NCBI GenBank assembly: GCA_046328335.1
Contig: JAXLWU010000005.1
Span: 62,001-126,000, forward strand
From: JACCXM01 sp046328335
Lineage (GTDB): Bacteria > Chloroflexota > Chloroflexia > Thermomicrobiales > UBA6265
Length of the DNA stretch: 64,000 nt
Direction: 5' to 3'
Below are positions 26,157 to 35,758 of this stretch, piece by piece. The notes under the pieces were generated by a model. That model ran no database searches and was not told the origin of the DNA. It saw nothing but the letters and a program-made list of their open reading frames with translations. A program made the position numbers and the translations under genes. Each line of letters opens with the position of its first letter. The stretch's first letter is position 1.

Positions 26157-27329
26157 TTACATTCTTCCCGGCGGGCTCCACGCCCCGCGGAAGGTGGCGC
26201 CCAGGTGGGCCCGGCTGAGAATCAACGTGCCGATGGCGAGAACCACGTAGACGATCGACAACTCGACGCGCAGGTCTTCCCAGATGAATTGCACCGCGAA
26301 GAGGGCGAAGAGCATCCCGGCGCCAATCAGCGAGAGGCGGCGGTCGAGCAGCAACGCCACCGCGAAGAGGGACTGCGCCGCGGTAAGCAGAATCTCCTGC
26401 TCCTGCCGCCCATCGAGCGGCAACGGGATGACGGCGCGGGAGGCGATGGCGTAGACCAGCGGCAACATGCCGACGAGCAGAGTCCACTGGTTGACCTTCG
26501 AGGAGACCACGGTGCCAAGCGCCGCCTCACCGGCGGCGCGCCAGGCGAAGATCGCCACCACCACGAATTCCGGCGCTTCCGACGCGAGCGGCGCCAGCCA
26601 CTGCACGAGCAGGAACTCATCGACCCCGATCTGGGTGCCGGTGGCGACCAGCGCGGTGGCAAACGGCTTGGCGACGAAGAGGACCACCACCGCCGCCGCT
26701 ACTGTCAGCACCCCGGTCACCATCCGCCGCTGCGCCGTGGGGAGCGCACCGATCGTCCGCGCCGGACCGACCAGATGGGGTTCTTCCGCCGGGAGTTTGG
26801 TCAGGCGCCAGACGTAGACCGCGAAGATGAGGGCCAGCACCACGAAATCGACCAGCGAAAGATCGCCCTTGAAGGGGAGAATGAAGGCGTAGGCGGTCGC
26901 GGCGAGGAGCGCGACGAGGGCGAGCCCGTTGCTCGGCTCCAGCGTGACCGTGCGTTCCCGGGTGCGCAACCAGACGATGACCAGCACCATCGGCCAGGCG
27001 ATCCCGATCAGCAACCGGTTGGCGCCGGTCATGTTGGCCACGGCATACCCGGCGTAAGCGGGATCCTCCGCGGCAAGCCAGGCAAACGAGGCATCGACGA
27101 CGTATTCCGGCAGAATCGCGATCAGCGCCAGCAGGGCCAGCGCCAGTCCTTGCGAGATATCGAGTTGCACCACTTCCGCCGCCCAGGAGAGGAGGAAGGC
27201 GGCGCCGACAATGGCGAGTCCGAGCAGGAGCGCCCGCACCGGATCGCTGGCCGCGAGGAGACTGAACCGCACGAACAATCCCGGTACGGTGAGCAGGATT
27301 GCGACAAGCACAGGTACCCAGGCGCGCAT
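26157..27329 (-). CDS. Cation/Ca2+ exchanger family membrane protein
   Basis: 390 aa, about 10-12 membrane helices. Two inverted repeats carry the alpha motifs of the CaCA superfamily: ALLALIAILPEYVVDASFAW with ANMTGANRLLIG in the first half, and WLAPLASEAPEFVVVAIFAW with GTVVSSKVNQWTLLVG in the second. The acidic residues in LPEY and APEF would bind the cation. This form exchanges Na+ or H+ for Ca2+ or another cation. It is a single gene on the minus strand with a weak AAGGAG site 13 bases before the ATG. Confidence 0.85.
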   Translation of the reverse strand: MRAWVPVLVAILLTVPGLFVRFSLLAASDPVRALLLGLAIVGAAFLLSWAAEVVQLDISQGLALALLALIAILPEYVVDASFAWLAAEDPAYAGYAVANMTGANRLLIGIAWPMVLVIVWLRTRERTVTLEPSNGLALVALLAATAYAFILPFKGDLSLVDFVVLALIFAVYVWRLTKLPAEEPHLVGPARTIGALPTAQRRMVTGVLTVAAAVVVLFVAKPFATALVATGTQIGVDEFLLVQWLAPLASEAPEFVVVAIFAWRAAGEAALGTVVSSKVNQWTLLVGMLPLVYAIASRAVIPLPLDGRQEQEILLTAAQSLFAVALLLDRRLSLIGAGMLFALFAVQFIWEDLRVELSIVYVVLAIGTLILSRAHLGATFRGAWSPPGRM

Positions 27330-27582
27330 CAGTGGCCAGACTCCTTGCTGGTGAACGTGGCGGAAATCGAATGCGGATTCCGCGCTCGCCGGGTCAGCAG
27401 GCGATTTCGGACCGGTATGGGTCGTCGCAATTCAGGGGCCACATGCCAGGAACGGACAATCCCTCGACACACGATGCTAGCATCGCCCGTTCCCAACCGT
27501 CTGCCGCGACGCTACCGGTGCCTTCGCAGCATCCGCGTTTCTTCCTCGATTCGGCGCTTTCCTACAGCGACGCAGAGAGGGT

Positions 27583-27667
27583 GTGTCGTCCCGAGGAACG
27601 AGGGACCTCGGCGTTCGGGCCCGACATGGCGACGCACGAGATGCCTCGCGGCGACGCGGAACGACAC
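27583..27667 (+). repeat. Dispersed repeat family B, copy 3
   Basis: GTGTCGTCCCGAGGAACGAG at the left, ending in CGCGGAACGACAC. Confidence 0.75.
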
Positions 27668-27807
27668 GATGGACGCACCCCACGCGAACATCGAGCATCG
27701 AGTTCCCCCCTTATCCAGGTGTCATGTCGAGCCCGCGGGCGAAACAGCTCGCATCTCCAGGCGGAGCGGCAGCACCGTCTGGACCTGTGAAGCGGTGGTC
27801 ATGTGTA

Positions 27808-27870
27808 CGGGCGACGCAGGCGTCGCACCCTACGATGACGCCCTGTAGGGTGCGACGCCTGCGTCGCCCG
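27808..27870. repeat. 26-bp perfect inverted repeat
   Basis: Arms 27808-27833 and 27845-27870 are exact reverse complements around an 11-base loop. Each arm contains the palindrome GCGACGCAGGCGTCGC. It lies about 130 bases downstream of the minus-strand MFS gene and may be its terminator, or a mobile repeat. Confidence 0.8.
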
Positions 27871-28001
27871 CCTCCCCAGGAGGGGTGCCCCAAGTCCAGC
27901 CTCGCGGGTACCCCTACCCGCGTCCTCCGATCTCGTGCCGCCGAGATCCTGCCTTCGTCAGAATGACACTCGAGGATGGCGCCAGCAGCGATCCTTCGTC
28001 T

Positions 28002-29360
28002 TCACGCTTGCGGGAGGTGCCCTGATTCCCGCCGTGGCGTTTCGCGCAGGCGGAACGCGAAACCGGTGACGATGATCAAGAGGACGATCACCGGCAGCAA
28101 CGCCACGGTGTACGCCCGCGCCCCGTAAATCGGCTCGTCGGTGATCGCCACCGGTCCGATGGCGGTCAACATGCCGCCAATCAGCAATTGGATCAGCGCC
28201 GTGCCGTAGAACGGCGCGCCGTTGATGATGCCGAAGATCATGCTGAACTCATGGGGCGTGGTCTGCTCCTTCACCAGCACCTGGGCCAGGACCACCCCGC
28301 CGCTCAACGAGGCGATGCCGAGAAAGGCCAGGTAGATCAACGGCGCCGGCAGCCACTCCGTCGTGAACGCCACCACGGCCCACAAGAGCGTCTGCGAGAT
28401 CAACGCGGCGATGGCGATCGGGCGGCGCACCCGAAACACGCGGTCGGAGAGCCAGCCGAAGATGAGCGGACCGAACCCGATGCCGAGGGTGAACATCGAG
28501 ACCGCCAACCCGACCTCGGCGGCGGAGAACCCGCGCACGTGACGCAGCATCGGCCCCACCCACAACCCCTGGAACGACTGCAGGGCGCCCCACGAGGCGA
28601 ACATGATCACCGCGGTGACCCAGAACGTCGGCGTGGTGCGCCAGCGGTGGAACGCCTCGCGTACCGTGATCTGCACGTCATCCGCCGGGTCGGTGCTGAC
28701 ATCGGGATCGATGGAGGCAATCGACGGCATCCCGAGTTCGGCCGGGGTGTCGCGAACGAGCCACCAGGTCAATCCGGCGCCCAGCAGCGTGGCGACTGCC
28801 GCGGCGAGCATCGGTGGCCGCCAGGTCCACCGTTCCGCCGCCCCCGCCAGGGGCGCGGTGCCGACCAGGGACCCCACCGCGGCAACGAGGAGATAGGCGC
28901 CCTGGATCGTGGCGAACTCCCGCAAGCGGAACCAGCGCGCCAGCACGGTCAGCGTCGGCAGCAGAATGGCGGCCGAGGCCAGCCCGATCGCCAATCGTGC
29001 CCAGAGCGCAATGCCGAATGTCGGCGCCAGCGCGAAGAGCGCGGTCCCGGCGGCGGTCGCGATCATGGCTAGCGTAATCAGGCGGCGCCCACCGAACCGG
29101 CTCGCCATCAACCCGACCGGAATCTGCATCAGCGCGTACGGCACGTTTCCCAGCGCCGCCAGCAGGCCGAGTTGACCGGCGTCCAGTCCCCAGGAGATCG
29201 TGTGGTGCTCGCTCAGCGTGGCGCCCCAGACGTACTGGAAAAAGAGGAGCATGCCATCGAGACCGAGCACGGCGAAGATGAGCCAGCGGTAGCGCAGCAA
29301 CGCTGCGACGCCAGAGGACTCCGGAATGGCGGGGACCGTCCCCGGCACGGATGCCGGCAT
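28002..29360 (-). CDS. MFS transporter (nitrate/sugar-phosphate type fold)
   Basis: 452 aa with 12 predicted helices. GLMASRFGGRRLI in loop 2-3 and GWLSDRVFRVRRPIA in loop 8-9 are the MFS A-type motifs. The N-terminal residues 1-20 are Pro/Ser-rich. The overall pattern (WGLDAGQLGLLAALGNVPYALMQIPVG) is that of organic-anion symporter-type MFS proteins; substrate unknown. The gene stands alone with repeats on both sides. Confidence 0.85.
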   Translation of the reverse strand: MPASVPGTVPAIPESSGVAALLRYRWLIFAVLGLDGMLLFFQYVWGATLSEHHTISWGLDAGQLGLLAALGNVPYALMQIPVGLMASRFGGRRLITLAMIATAAGTALFALAPTFGIALWARLAIGLASAAILLPTLTVLARWFRLREFATIQGAYLLVAAVGSLVGTAPLAGAAERWTWRPPMLAAAVATLLGAGLTWWLVRDTPAELGMPSIASIDPDVSTDPADDVQITVREAFHRWRTTPTFWVTAVIMFASWGALQSFQGLWVGPMLRHVRGFSAAEVGLAVSMFTLGIGFGPLIFGWLSDRVFRVRRPIAIAALISQTLLWAVVAFTTEWLPAPLIYLAFLGIASLSGGVVLAQVLVKEQTTPHEFSMIFGIINGAPFYGTALIQLLIGGMLTAIGPVAITDEPIYGARAYTVALLPVIVLLIIVTGFAFRLRETPRRESGHLPQA

Positions 29361-29390
29361 CAGGAGACGCTATACCATCGCGCGGACATC

Positions 29391-29476
29391 GTGTCGTCCC
29401 GACCAAGGAGGATCCTCGTCATGCTTGTTCACCAAAAACGGACGCCGAGGTTCCTCACGTTCGCTCGGAACGACAC
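29391..29476 (+). repeat. Dispersed repeat family B, copy 4
   Basis: GTGTCGTCCCGACCAAGGAG at the left, TTCGCTCGGAACGACAC at the right. Confidence 0.75.
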
Positions 29477-29654
29477 CGATTCGACGCGCGGCACACGTCT
29501 GACCAGACCACAACCGCCTCATGACGACGCAGCCGCTCTGCTCGATCGTTTCCGGTTGAAACGCGATGTGCAGCGCGCAGCTATTGTCGCACCAGACGAG
29601 CAACATATCTTCGCTCCTCACGCGGGTCGGGTGATCCCGCGCAAGGCGTGTCTC

Positions 29655-30935
29655 TTACGCCCGGGGCAGGGTCTCCCGCGCCGCCTGGTCGATGATCTCC
29701 AGCGTCCGCGCGATGTCGGCATCGCTGTGCGCCAGCGAAACGTAGTGGCGCAGGCCGGGCGTGATGAAGAGACCGCCGTCGACCCAGGCGCGCTCGAAGC
29801 GGCGCAGCAATTCGCGGTCGGCGCCCTTCGCATCGCGGTACTGCACGATGTCGTGATCGATGAAGACGACTTTGAAGGTCGGTCCCTCGCCGAAGACGCG
29901 GAACGGCGCGCTGTAGCCGCTGAGGATCTCCGTCAGACCGGCGCGCATCGCCGCGCCGAGCGCGTAGAGCCGCTCGTAGACGCCCGGTTGCCGCAGTTGT
30001 TCCAGGGTCGCCAGCGCCGCGGCGACCGAGAGCGGATTGGCGTTGAAGGTACCGAGTTGCTGGACATGGTCCGCCCGCCCCTCCCGCTCCGGCGCACACA
30101 GTTCGAGAACGTCGTGCGCGCCGACGACCGCGCTCAACGGCAAGCCGCCGCCGAACGCCTTGCCCAGCACCGCCAGATCGGGGGTGACCTCGTAATGCTC
30201 CTGCGCCCCGCCATAGGCGAGGCGAAACCCGGTGACGATCTCATCGAAAATGAGGAGTTGACCGTGGCGCCGGGTGACGTCCCGCAGACCTTGCAGGAAG
30301 CCGGGTTGCGGTGAGATGAAGCGCTGGATCGGCTCCACGATCACCGCCGCGATCTCATCGCCGTGCGCGGCGATGATCGCCTCGGTGGTGGCGAGATCGT
30401 TGAACGGGGCGATCAGCACCAGATCGCGAATGGCGGCGGGAATGCCGGCGGAATCGGCGGTTGCCTCCGGCCATGGCGCGAGGGTGCGCGGGTAGGAACT
30501 CATCAGGGCGAAATCGTGCCCGCCATGGAAGCCGCCCTCGAACTTGAGAATCTTCTCGCGGCCGGTGCTGGCCCGGGCGAAGCGCAGCGCGGAGGCGATC
30601 GCTTCCGCGCCGGAGACCCCGAAGCGCACCGACTCGGCGCAGGGCACCGCGGCCACCAGTTGCTCCGCCAGCGTCATCGCCTCCGGCGTGAGAAAGAAGA
30701 ACTGGGTGCCGCGGTCGATCTGCTCGTGCAGCGCCTGGGTCACCGCCGGGTGCCGGTGCCCGAGAATGAGGGGCCCCGAGCCGAGGAGGTAGTCGATGTA
30801 CTCCCGGCCGCTGGCGTCGTAGACCTTCGCGCCTTCGCCTCGCACCGGGACGACATCGATATCGGACTCGTGATACTGGCGCCAGTACGCCCCGGGAATC
30901 AGGCGATGGGCGGCACGTTGCTCGGTGGCGGCCAT
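29655..30935 (-). CDS. Class III PLP aminotransferase (GSAM-like)
   Basis: 426 aa, family of glutamate-1-semialdehyde 2,1-aminomutase and related aminotransferases. The PLP Lys is K259 in AVLGKAFGGGLPL; IFDEIVTGFR (D231) holds the pyridine nitrogen; SGAEAIASALRFAR binds phosphate. The N-terminal YLLGSGPLILGHRHP is typical. A true heme-pathway GSAM would be expected near other hem genes; none is here, so it may act on another amino compound. ATG 30935 follows AAAGGA by about seven bases; an 18-residue extension is excluded. It is a single gene. Confidence 0.85.
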   Translation of the reverse strand: MAATEQRAAHRLIPGAYWRQYHESDIDVVPVRGEGAKVYDASGREYIDYLLGSGPLILGHRHPAVTQALHEQIDRGTQFFFLTPEAMTLAEQLVAAVPCAESVRFGVSGAEAIASALRFARASTGREKILKFEGGFHGGHDFALMSSYPRTLAPWPEATADSAGIPAAIRDLVLIAPFNDLATTEAIIAAHGDEIAAVIVEPIQRFISPQPGFLQGLRDVTRRHGQLLIFDEIVTGFRLAYGGAQEHYEVTPDLAVLGKAFGGGLPLSAVVGAHDVLELCAPEREGRADHVQQLGTFNANPLSVAAALATLEQLRQPGVYERLYALGAAMRAGLTEILSGYSAPFRVFGEGPTFKVVFIDHDIVQYRDAKGADRELLRRFERAWVDGGLFITPGLRHYVSLAHSDADIARTLEIIDQAARETLPRA

Positions 30936-31199
30936 CGGAGATCCTTTCCTTCTTCCTGCAATCGCCTCAAAACCTGCTGTTGCGGTCATCGTAGACGGCA
31001 GGACCTCGCTCGTGCCTTTTCTGGTAGAGCGCGACGCGGACGAGGACCCAGTTCACTCCCCCGCGAACACACGCCTGTCTGCCGCGCTCGCCTCTCAACC
31101 CTTCCCCACACGCTCGCTGCCACGCCCCCGATGTTTATGGTCAACTTTGGTCGAACGTGTTGTTATACTGTCAGCACGCAGGAAGCAGGTGCATCGACC

Positions 31200-31475
31200 A
31201 TGGCAGCTTCACCCAAGACCGTTCACGTCACCGCCGATACCGCTTTGCCGGAACTCCTGGACGACGCAGCGCGGGAGCCGATCATCCTCGAGCGCAACGG
31301 CGAACGCTTCCGCCTCAGCCGCGACGAGGACATCGCCTACGATCCGGATCCGGATCATGTGCGCGCCACGTTGACAGCGACGCTCGGTCGTTGGGCGGAT
31401 GTTGACCCGGATGCGATGATCCGCGAGATTTACGAGGAGCGGGAGGCGGGCTCCCGACCGCTCGACCGGCCATGA
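31200..31475 (+). CDS. Antitoxin of a VapBC-type pair
   Basis: 91 aa, acidic. Starts MAASPKTVHVTADTALPELLDDA and contains an IILERNGERFRLS segment like the Phd/YefM-type beta hairpin, then an acidic C-terminal tail (DPDAMIREIYEEREAGS) that would bind the toxin. A standard ribbon-helix-helix is not obvious. The stop overlaps the toxin ATG by four bases, which is the usual toxin-antitoxin layout. It should neutralise the PIN nuclease and repress its own promoter. Confidence 0.75.
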   Translation: MAASPKTVHVTADTALPELLDDAAREPIILERNGERFRLSRDEDIAYDPDPDHVRATLTATLGRWADVDPDAMIREIYEEREAGSRPLDRP

Positions 31476-31867
31476 CCTATCTGCTCGATACCGACTGGGT
31501 GATCCAGGCGCTGGCTCGGCGAGGACCGGCGGCGCACACACTGGAGCGTCTGATCAGCAGTCGCATCTACGTCAGCTACATCACCATCGGCGAGATTTAC
31601 GAGCGCGCCTTCACCTCTACCTCGCCCCAGGCCCATCTGGTCGTCTTCCGGCACTTCCTGAGTGCCTATCGCCTGCTGGGCCTATCCGATCCGATCATGG
31701 AACGCTTCGCCGAGACGCGGGCACTCCTGCGTCGGCGCGGCCAGCGCGTCGCCGATCTGGATCTACTGATCGCGGCCACCGCGCTCCACCACGATCTCAC
31801 CCTGTTGACCTTCAACGTGCGCCACTTCGAGCGCATCCCGGACCTCAATCTCTACCAGCCGGGGTGA
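31472..31867 (+). CDS. vapC: PIN-domain RNase toxin (VapC-like)
   Basis: 131 aa, the usual VapC length. Acidic active-site residues are D6 (YLLDTD), E41 (TIGEIYE), D95 and D97 (VADLDLLIAA), with N115 in TFNVRHFERIPDL. VapC toxins cleave tRNA or rRNA in a Mg2+-dependent way. Coupled to the antitoxin by an ATGA overlap. Confidence 0.88.
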   Translation: MTYLLDTDWVIQALARRGPAAHTLERLISSRIYVSYITIGEIYERAFTSTSPQAHLVVFRHFLSAYRLLGLSDPIMERFAETRALLRRRGQRVADLDLLIAATALHHDLTLLTFNVRHFERIPDLNLYQPG

Positions 31868-31905
31868 GGCGGCCGCCGTGCCAGGGTCAGGCCTGACCGC
31901 CTCGC

Positions 31906-32886
31906 CTACCGCTCGTCCACCAACTCGCCGGCAGTCATGATCGTCCGGCCGTCGAGGGTGATGGTCGGTTCCCGGAAGACGTAATCGAAGTGGATCGGCG
32001 CCCAGTTCAGGCCGCCGGTGAAGTTGGTGTTGTTTCCCAGCGCGACATGCGCGGTGCCGTAGACCCCTTCGTCCTCGATGATGTGGCCGCGCACGAGGCC
32101 CGCCGGGTTCAGCCCGATCCCCAACTCGGCGATGACGGACGACCCTTCGTGACCGGTAGCGGCGAGACTCCTGGCCACCTCCGGCGCCTGGCCGCCGCCC
32201 TCGACGGAAACGACACGCCCCGCGGCGATCTCGAACCGAATCGGCTCCCGGATGAGGCCGATGTTCGAGGCGCTGGCATCGATGACGACGGTGCCGGTGG
32301 CGGTCCCCTCCACCGGAGCGATGAACGCTTCGATATCGGGCCAGCCGGCGCGCACCCCGGGCTCCCGCGCCATGCCGGTGACCTTCATCGCCTCGCGGCC
32401 GGCGAGAGACATGGTGACGTCGGTGCCGCCCGGCGCGGTGACGCGGACCTGGTTCGCGGCGCTGAGGAGCGCGCGCACGCGCTCCGCCGTCTCCGCGACG
32501 CGCTCGAAGTCGGCGAGACAGGCGCCGTCGATGAAGAGCATTTCGCTCGCTTCCGTGACCGAGAGCAGTCGCGCCCCGGCAGCGGCCGCCTCCTTGGCGG
32601 CGGTGGTGTGAAAGAGACTGCCCGTCACCGGAGCCAGGATGACGTCCGCCGCCAGCATCGCGCCGCGCACCGGCGCGGGCGGCTCCTGTCCGGAGGAGAT
32701 CGGATGCATGATCACCGTGGTGACATGGGCGCCAACACGCTCCCCGGCAAGAGCGATCGCCTCCGCCACCGCAAAGGGACGCGCGATATCGGTAACCACC
32801 AGCAGGTGCTCACCGGGCTGGACCGCCGCGCACGTCTCGACGAGCGTCCGGGCGCCACGGGCGAGAGCCAGTTGCCGCAAATCCAT
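31906..32886 (-). CDS. M29/NicX-like metalloenzyme (aminopeptidase-type)
   Basis: 326 aa. Resembles the COG2309 group that holds M29 aminopeptidases and 2,5-dihydroxypyridine dioxygenases: VQPGEHLLVVTD, the ARPFAVAEAIALAGE helix, and a C-terminal metal site EDEGVYGTAHVALGNN with NWAPIHFDYVFREPTITLDG. The shorter length (M29 enzymes are about 410 aa) and the HxD in PIHFD are closer to the dioxygenase-like branch. ATG 32886 follows AAAGGAA. It is the last of three genes in the same direction with an amidohydrolase and an M24 peptidase. Confidence 0.7.
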   Translation of the reverse strand: MDLRQLALARGARTLVETCAAVQPGEHLLVVTDIARPFAVAEAIALAGERVGAHVTTVIMHPISSGQEPPAPVRGAMLAADVILAPVTGSLFHTTAAKEAAAAGARLLSVTEASEMLFIDGACLADFERVAETAERVRALLSAANQVRVTAPGGTDVTMSLAGREAMKVTGMAREPGVRAGWPDIEAFIAPVEGTATGTVVIDASASNIGLIREPIRFEIAAGRVVSVEGGGQAPEVARSLAATGHEGSSVIAELGIGLNPAGLVRGHIIEDEGVYGTAHVALGNNTNFTGGLNWAPIHFDYVFREPTITLDGRTIMTAGELVDER

Positions 32887-32949
32887 CCTCGATTCCTTTC
32901 CGCCGCCGTAAGGATCCAACAGACAGTCAAACCGGAGGCCGCCTGGTAG

Positions 32950-32969
32950 GGGCACGGCATGCCGTGCCC
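32950..32969. repeat. Palindrome family D, copy 2
   Basis: GGGCACGGCATGCCGTGCCC preceded by GTAG, identical to the copy at 21968. Confidence 0.8.
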
Positions 32970-33033
32970 ACGGCGACAACAGCACGATCGTCCGCGAGGG
33001 AACTGAGGTCCACGGACAACTGTTCCCCCCTCG

Positions 33034-34449
33034 TCATCGCGTTCCGGTGTCTGTTTCCGGCGCAACCAACCAATCCGGCGTCGCGATCACATGATCCAGT
33101 CCGGCGTCTCGCGCAAATTCGGTTCCGGCCGGGGTGACCGCCATCCGCCCGCCACGGCCCACCACCGTGCCCCCATCGACGATGACCACACCGCCGGCGA
33201 TGACCGCGGAGACATCGCGCGTCACGCGGTCGACGATGGCGATGTCGGCATCGGCGCCGGGAGCGAGGTGCCCCTTCGTCGGGAGGCCGAGCATCCGCGC
33301 CGGATTGAAACAGGCCTTGCGCACGAGATCGCCCAGGGTGAGCGCGCCGAAATCGACCAGCGCGAACCCCTGCCGGATGGTGGTGTTGCGCGGAATCGCG
33401 CCGCCGTCGGTGCTGATCGCGGTCACCACGAATTCCCCGGCGTGCTTCGCGAGCGCGATCGCGATTGCGGCCCCCGGCGGGTTGACGGGGAAACTGACCC
33501 CGACGTTCGTCCCCTCCGCGTGGTACAGCACCAATCCCTCCTCTGGAGGAAGCAGCACCGTTTCACCATCCTGGAGGCCCTGGATGCACGCCCAGCCGGC
33601 GCGGATGGCCGCCTCCATGCCGGCGGCGGTCGGGGCAAATCCGCCCAGGGCAAGACAGGTTTTGAGCACGTTGCTTTTCGGGATGCCGTTCTCGATCGAA
33701 GCATTCGCGCCGTTGATCGTGGCCAGATACGACTCCGAGCGAGCGCGCGGCGCCCGAGTCAACGCGGCAATGGCCCGGCTCGCCTCCAGCAGTGGATCGC
33801 CGGTGCGCTGACCGCGGCAGTAGGAGTTGATATGGGCGATATGGACCGGCCGATCCGCGGCGAGCGCGACCAGTTCTTCCAGGCCCTCGATATCGCTCCC
33901 GGTGTTTGTGGTGCCGGCGTGGACCGCGCACCAGCAGCCCGCTTCCGCGGCGACATCGATCGCCTTGGCGGTGGCCTCCGGGGTGAGCGGGAAATGACCA
34001 CCGAGCACCTTCAGCCCAAGCGCGCCCTGCTGGAGCGCCTGATCACGGACGCGCGTCAACGCCGCGCGGTCCGGCGCCCGGTCGGCAATCGTCTCGCCGG
34101 GAATGAGCGGAAAGAGATAAGCGACGGTCAGCCCGGCGCCCCGATCGCGCAGTCCAGAGACGATGCAGGCGCCGTCTCCCGCCATATCGAGGGCGCAGGT
34201 CACTCCCGCTTTCGCCAGCATGCGGTGGCCCTGCGCTCCGCCGAAGGGACCACAGAGATGGACATGGGTATCGACCAGTCCAGGCAAGACCACCTGCCCC
34301 GTGGCGTCGATGACCCGGGCCAGACCATCATGGGGCAGATCCGCGGCGACCGCCGCCACCTGGCCAGCCCGCACCAGGATGTCCATCTGGCCCTCGCTGC
34401 CGTTGCCGGGATCGACGACCCAGCCGCCGGCGATCAGCAGATCATCCAT
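33034..34449 (-). CDS. Amidohydrolase (dihydroorotase/hydantoinase-like)
   Basis: 471 aa, cyclic amidohydrolase superfamily. Metal site: H62 and H64 (DTHVHLCG), K147 in GALGLKVLGG as the likely carboxylated Lys, H177 (CAVHAG), H206 (HIAHINSY) and the late Asp in AISTDGG. Such enzymes open cyclic amides or remove acyl groups from amino acids; many D-aminoacylase-like members share this form. ATG 34449 follows AGGAGAGG by four bases. Flanked in the same direction by an M24 peptidase upstream (57 bases) and an M29-like gene downstream. Confidence 0.85.
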   Translation of the reverse strand: MDDLLIAGGWVVDPGNGSEGQMDILVRAGQVAAVAADLPHDGLARVIDATGQVVLPGLVDTHVHLCGPFGGAQGHRMLAKAGVTCALDMAGDGACIVSGLRDRGAGLTVAYLFPLIPGETIADRAPDRAALTRVRDQALQQGALGLKVLGGHFPLTPEATAKAIDVAAEAGCWCAVHAGTTNTGSDIEGLEELVALAADRPVHIAHINSYCRGQRTGDPLLEASRAIAALTRAPRARSESYLATINGANASIENGIPKSNVLKTCLALGGFAPTAAGMEAAIRAGWACIQGLQDGETVLLPPEEGLVLYHAEGTNVGVSFPVNPPGAAIAIALAKHAGEFVVTAISTDGGAIPRNTTIRQGFALVDFGALTLGDLVRKACFNPARMLGLPTKGHLAPGADADIAIVDRVTRDVSAVIAGGVVIVDGGTVVGRGGRMAVTPAGTEFARDAGLDHVIATPDWLVAPETDTGTR

Positions 34450-34506
34450 GCGCCTCTCCTGATTCTCGTGTCGTCAGACCCCCTCACCGGTCTATCAATC
34501 GGACGA

Positions 34507-35649
34507 TCAGATGGTCCGCAACTCGTGCGAAGTCGGCGAGAGAATCTCGTAGCCATCCTCGGTGACGGCCACGTTCTGCTCGATCTGGTAGATTCCGTGC
34601 TCGCGGACGATTGCCGGTTCGACGGTGATCACCATTCCTGGCTCGAGAATGGTCGGATCGGTGAGCGAGATATCGGGCGGTTCGGTGCTTTGCAGGCCGA
34701 GACCGTGCCCGATGCGGCCGGAATCGAGCGGCTGCAAGCCACGGGCAACAAGGGCATCGCTGACCGCCGCGAAGATGGCGCTCACCGGCACGCCGGGCGC
34801 GATCACCTCGACCCCGGCCATCGTCGCCTCGTGGACGGCCTGTTGCAACTGCTGTTGCTCCGTGGTCGGGCCACCCACGATCGCGGCGCGATCGTAATCG
34901 GCGCCGTACCCATTGACCATGGCCGAGATATCGAGCCAGACCATGTCGCCCGGTTCCGGCCGCCGGTCGCGCGGCACGCCGAAGGTGCGGTGGTACTGCC
35001 CCCGTCCGGAAGTCATCATGATCCAGTCGATGCGGTCCGCGCCGTGCGCGAGGAGCAGCTGCCCGAGGCGGCTGGCGATTTCGCGCTCCGTCATCTCCGG
35101 CCGCAACTGGGGGAAGAGGTCGGCCAGCGCGCGGTCGGTCGCCAGGCCGGCGGCGCGGAGACAAGCGATCTCGGCCGCCGATTTGCGCATCCGCAAGGAC
35201 CAGATCGCCGGCGCCGCGTCGATGAACGAGGCGTCCGGCAGCGCCGCGCGCAATTGCTCGAAGTCGCGGTAACTGATGCCGAGCCGCTGCTCGTACCCCA
35301 GTTCGGCGCCGATCGTGGCGCGTTCCAGACCGAGATCGCGCAAGGCGTCGACCAGGGTAGCGACCGGCGCCTCCCCGACCGCGGTGGCGGGAAAGACCCG
35401 CTCGATCCAGGACTGGGCGCGCGCCTCCTCGGCGAGAAACGCCGGCACTACCAGCACAGGCGGTTGCTCCCGGGGCAGGATGGCCAGCAGGTTGCGCGAA
35501 AAACTGACCCACGGATGGGCCGCGATGTAGCCAGTGAAGTAATTGAAGTTCGCCTGCTGGGTCACCAGCAGGGCATCCGCGCCGATCTCCTCCAGGGCGT
35601 GGTGCAAGCGCTCGTACCGCCGCTCGAATTCGCCACGCGCGAAGTTCAT
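34507..35649 (-). CDS. M24 metallopeptidase (Xaa-Pro aminopeptidase-like)
   Basis: 380 aa. N-terminal creatinase-like domain (1-155) and a pita-bread M24 domain. The five metal ligands are in place: D240 (VWLDIS), D251 (GADYDR), H315 (GHGLGL), E344 (VEPAI) and E357 (QIEQN). It removes an N-terminal residue before Pro, or hydrolyses a related small amide such as creatine; sequence alone does not separate these. The ATG at 35649 follows GGGAGGGAA by a few bases. First gene of a run of three hydrolase-type genes. Confidence 0.88.
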   Translation of the reverse strand: MNFARGEFERRYERLHHALEEIGADALLVTQQANFNYFTGYIAAHPWVSFSRNLLAILPREQPPVLVVPAFLAEEARAQSWIERVFPATAVGEAPVATLVDALRDLGLERATIGAELGYEQRLGISYRDFEQLRAALPDASFIDAAPAIWSLRMRKSAAEIACLRAAGLATDRALADLFPQLRPEMTEREIASRLGQLLLAHGADRIDWIMMTSGRGQYHRTFGVPRDRRPEPGDMVWLDISAMVNGYGADYDRAAIVGGPTTEQQQLQQAVHEATMAGVEVIAPGVPVSAIFAAVSDALVARGLQPLDSGRIGHGLGLQSTEPPDISLTDPTILEPGMVITVEPAIVREHGIYQIEQNVAVTEDGYEILSPTSHELRTI

Positions 35650-35758
35650 CGCCTTCCCTCCCCGATCTTTCGCTCTGCCGCTCACCGGGAAGGTACCGCT
35701 CCTCACCCTCGCCCGCAACGGGTGCTGCCGATCAGGCAAGGACCGCAACCGCGGTATG

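Larger units (their letters stand above)
27330..28001. other. Intergenic region with repeats
   Basis: 672 bases upstream of the exchanger. It holds a family B copy (27583-27667) and a 26-bp perfect inverted repeat (27808-27870). No protein-like reading frame with a ribosome site is seen. Confidence 0.5.

Noticed and set aside
26205..27848. 547-codon plus-strand frame
   Set aside because: Antisense to the exchanger gene and runs into the repeat region.
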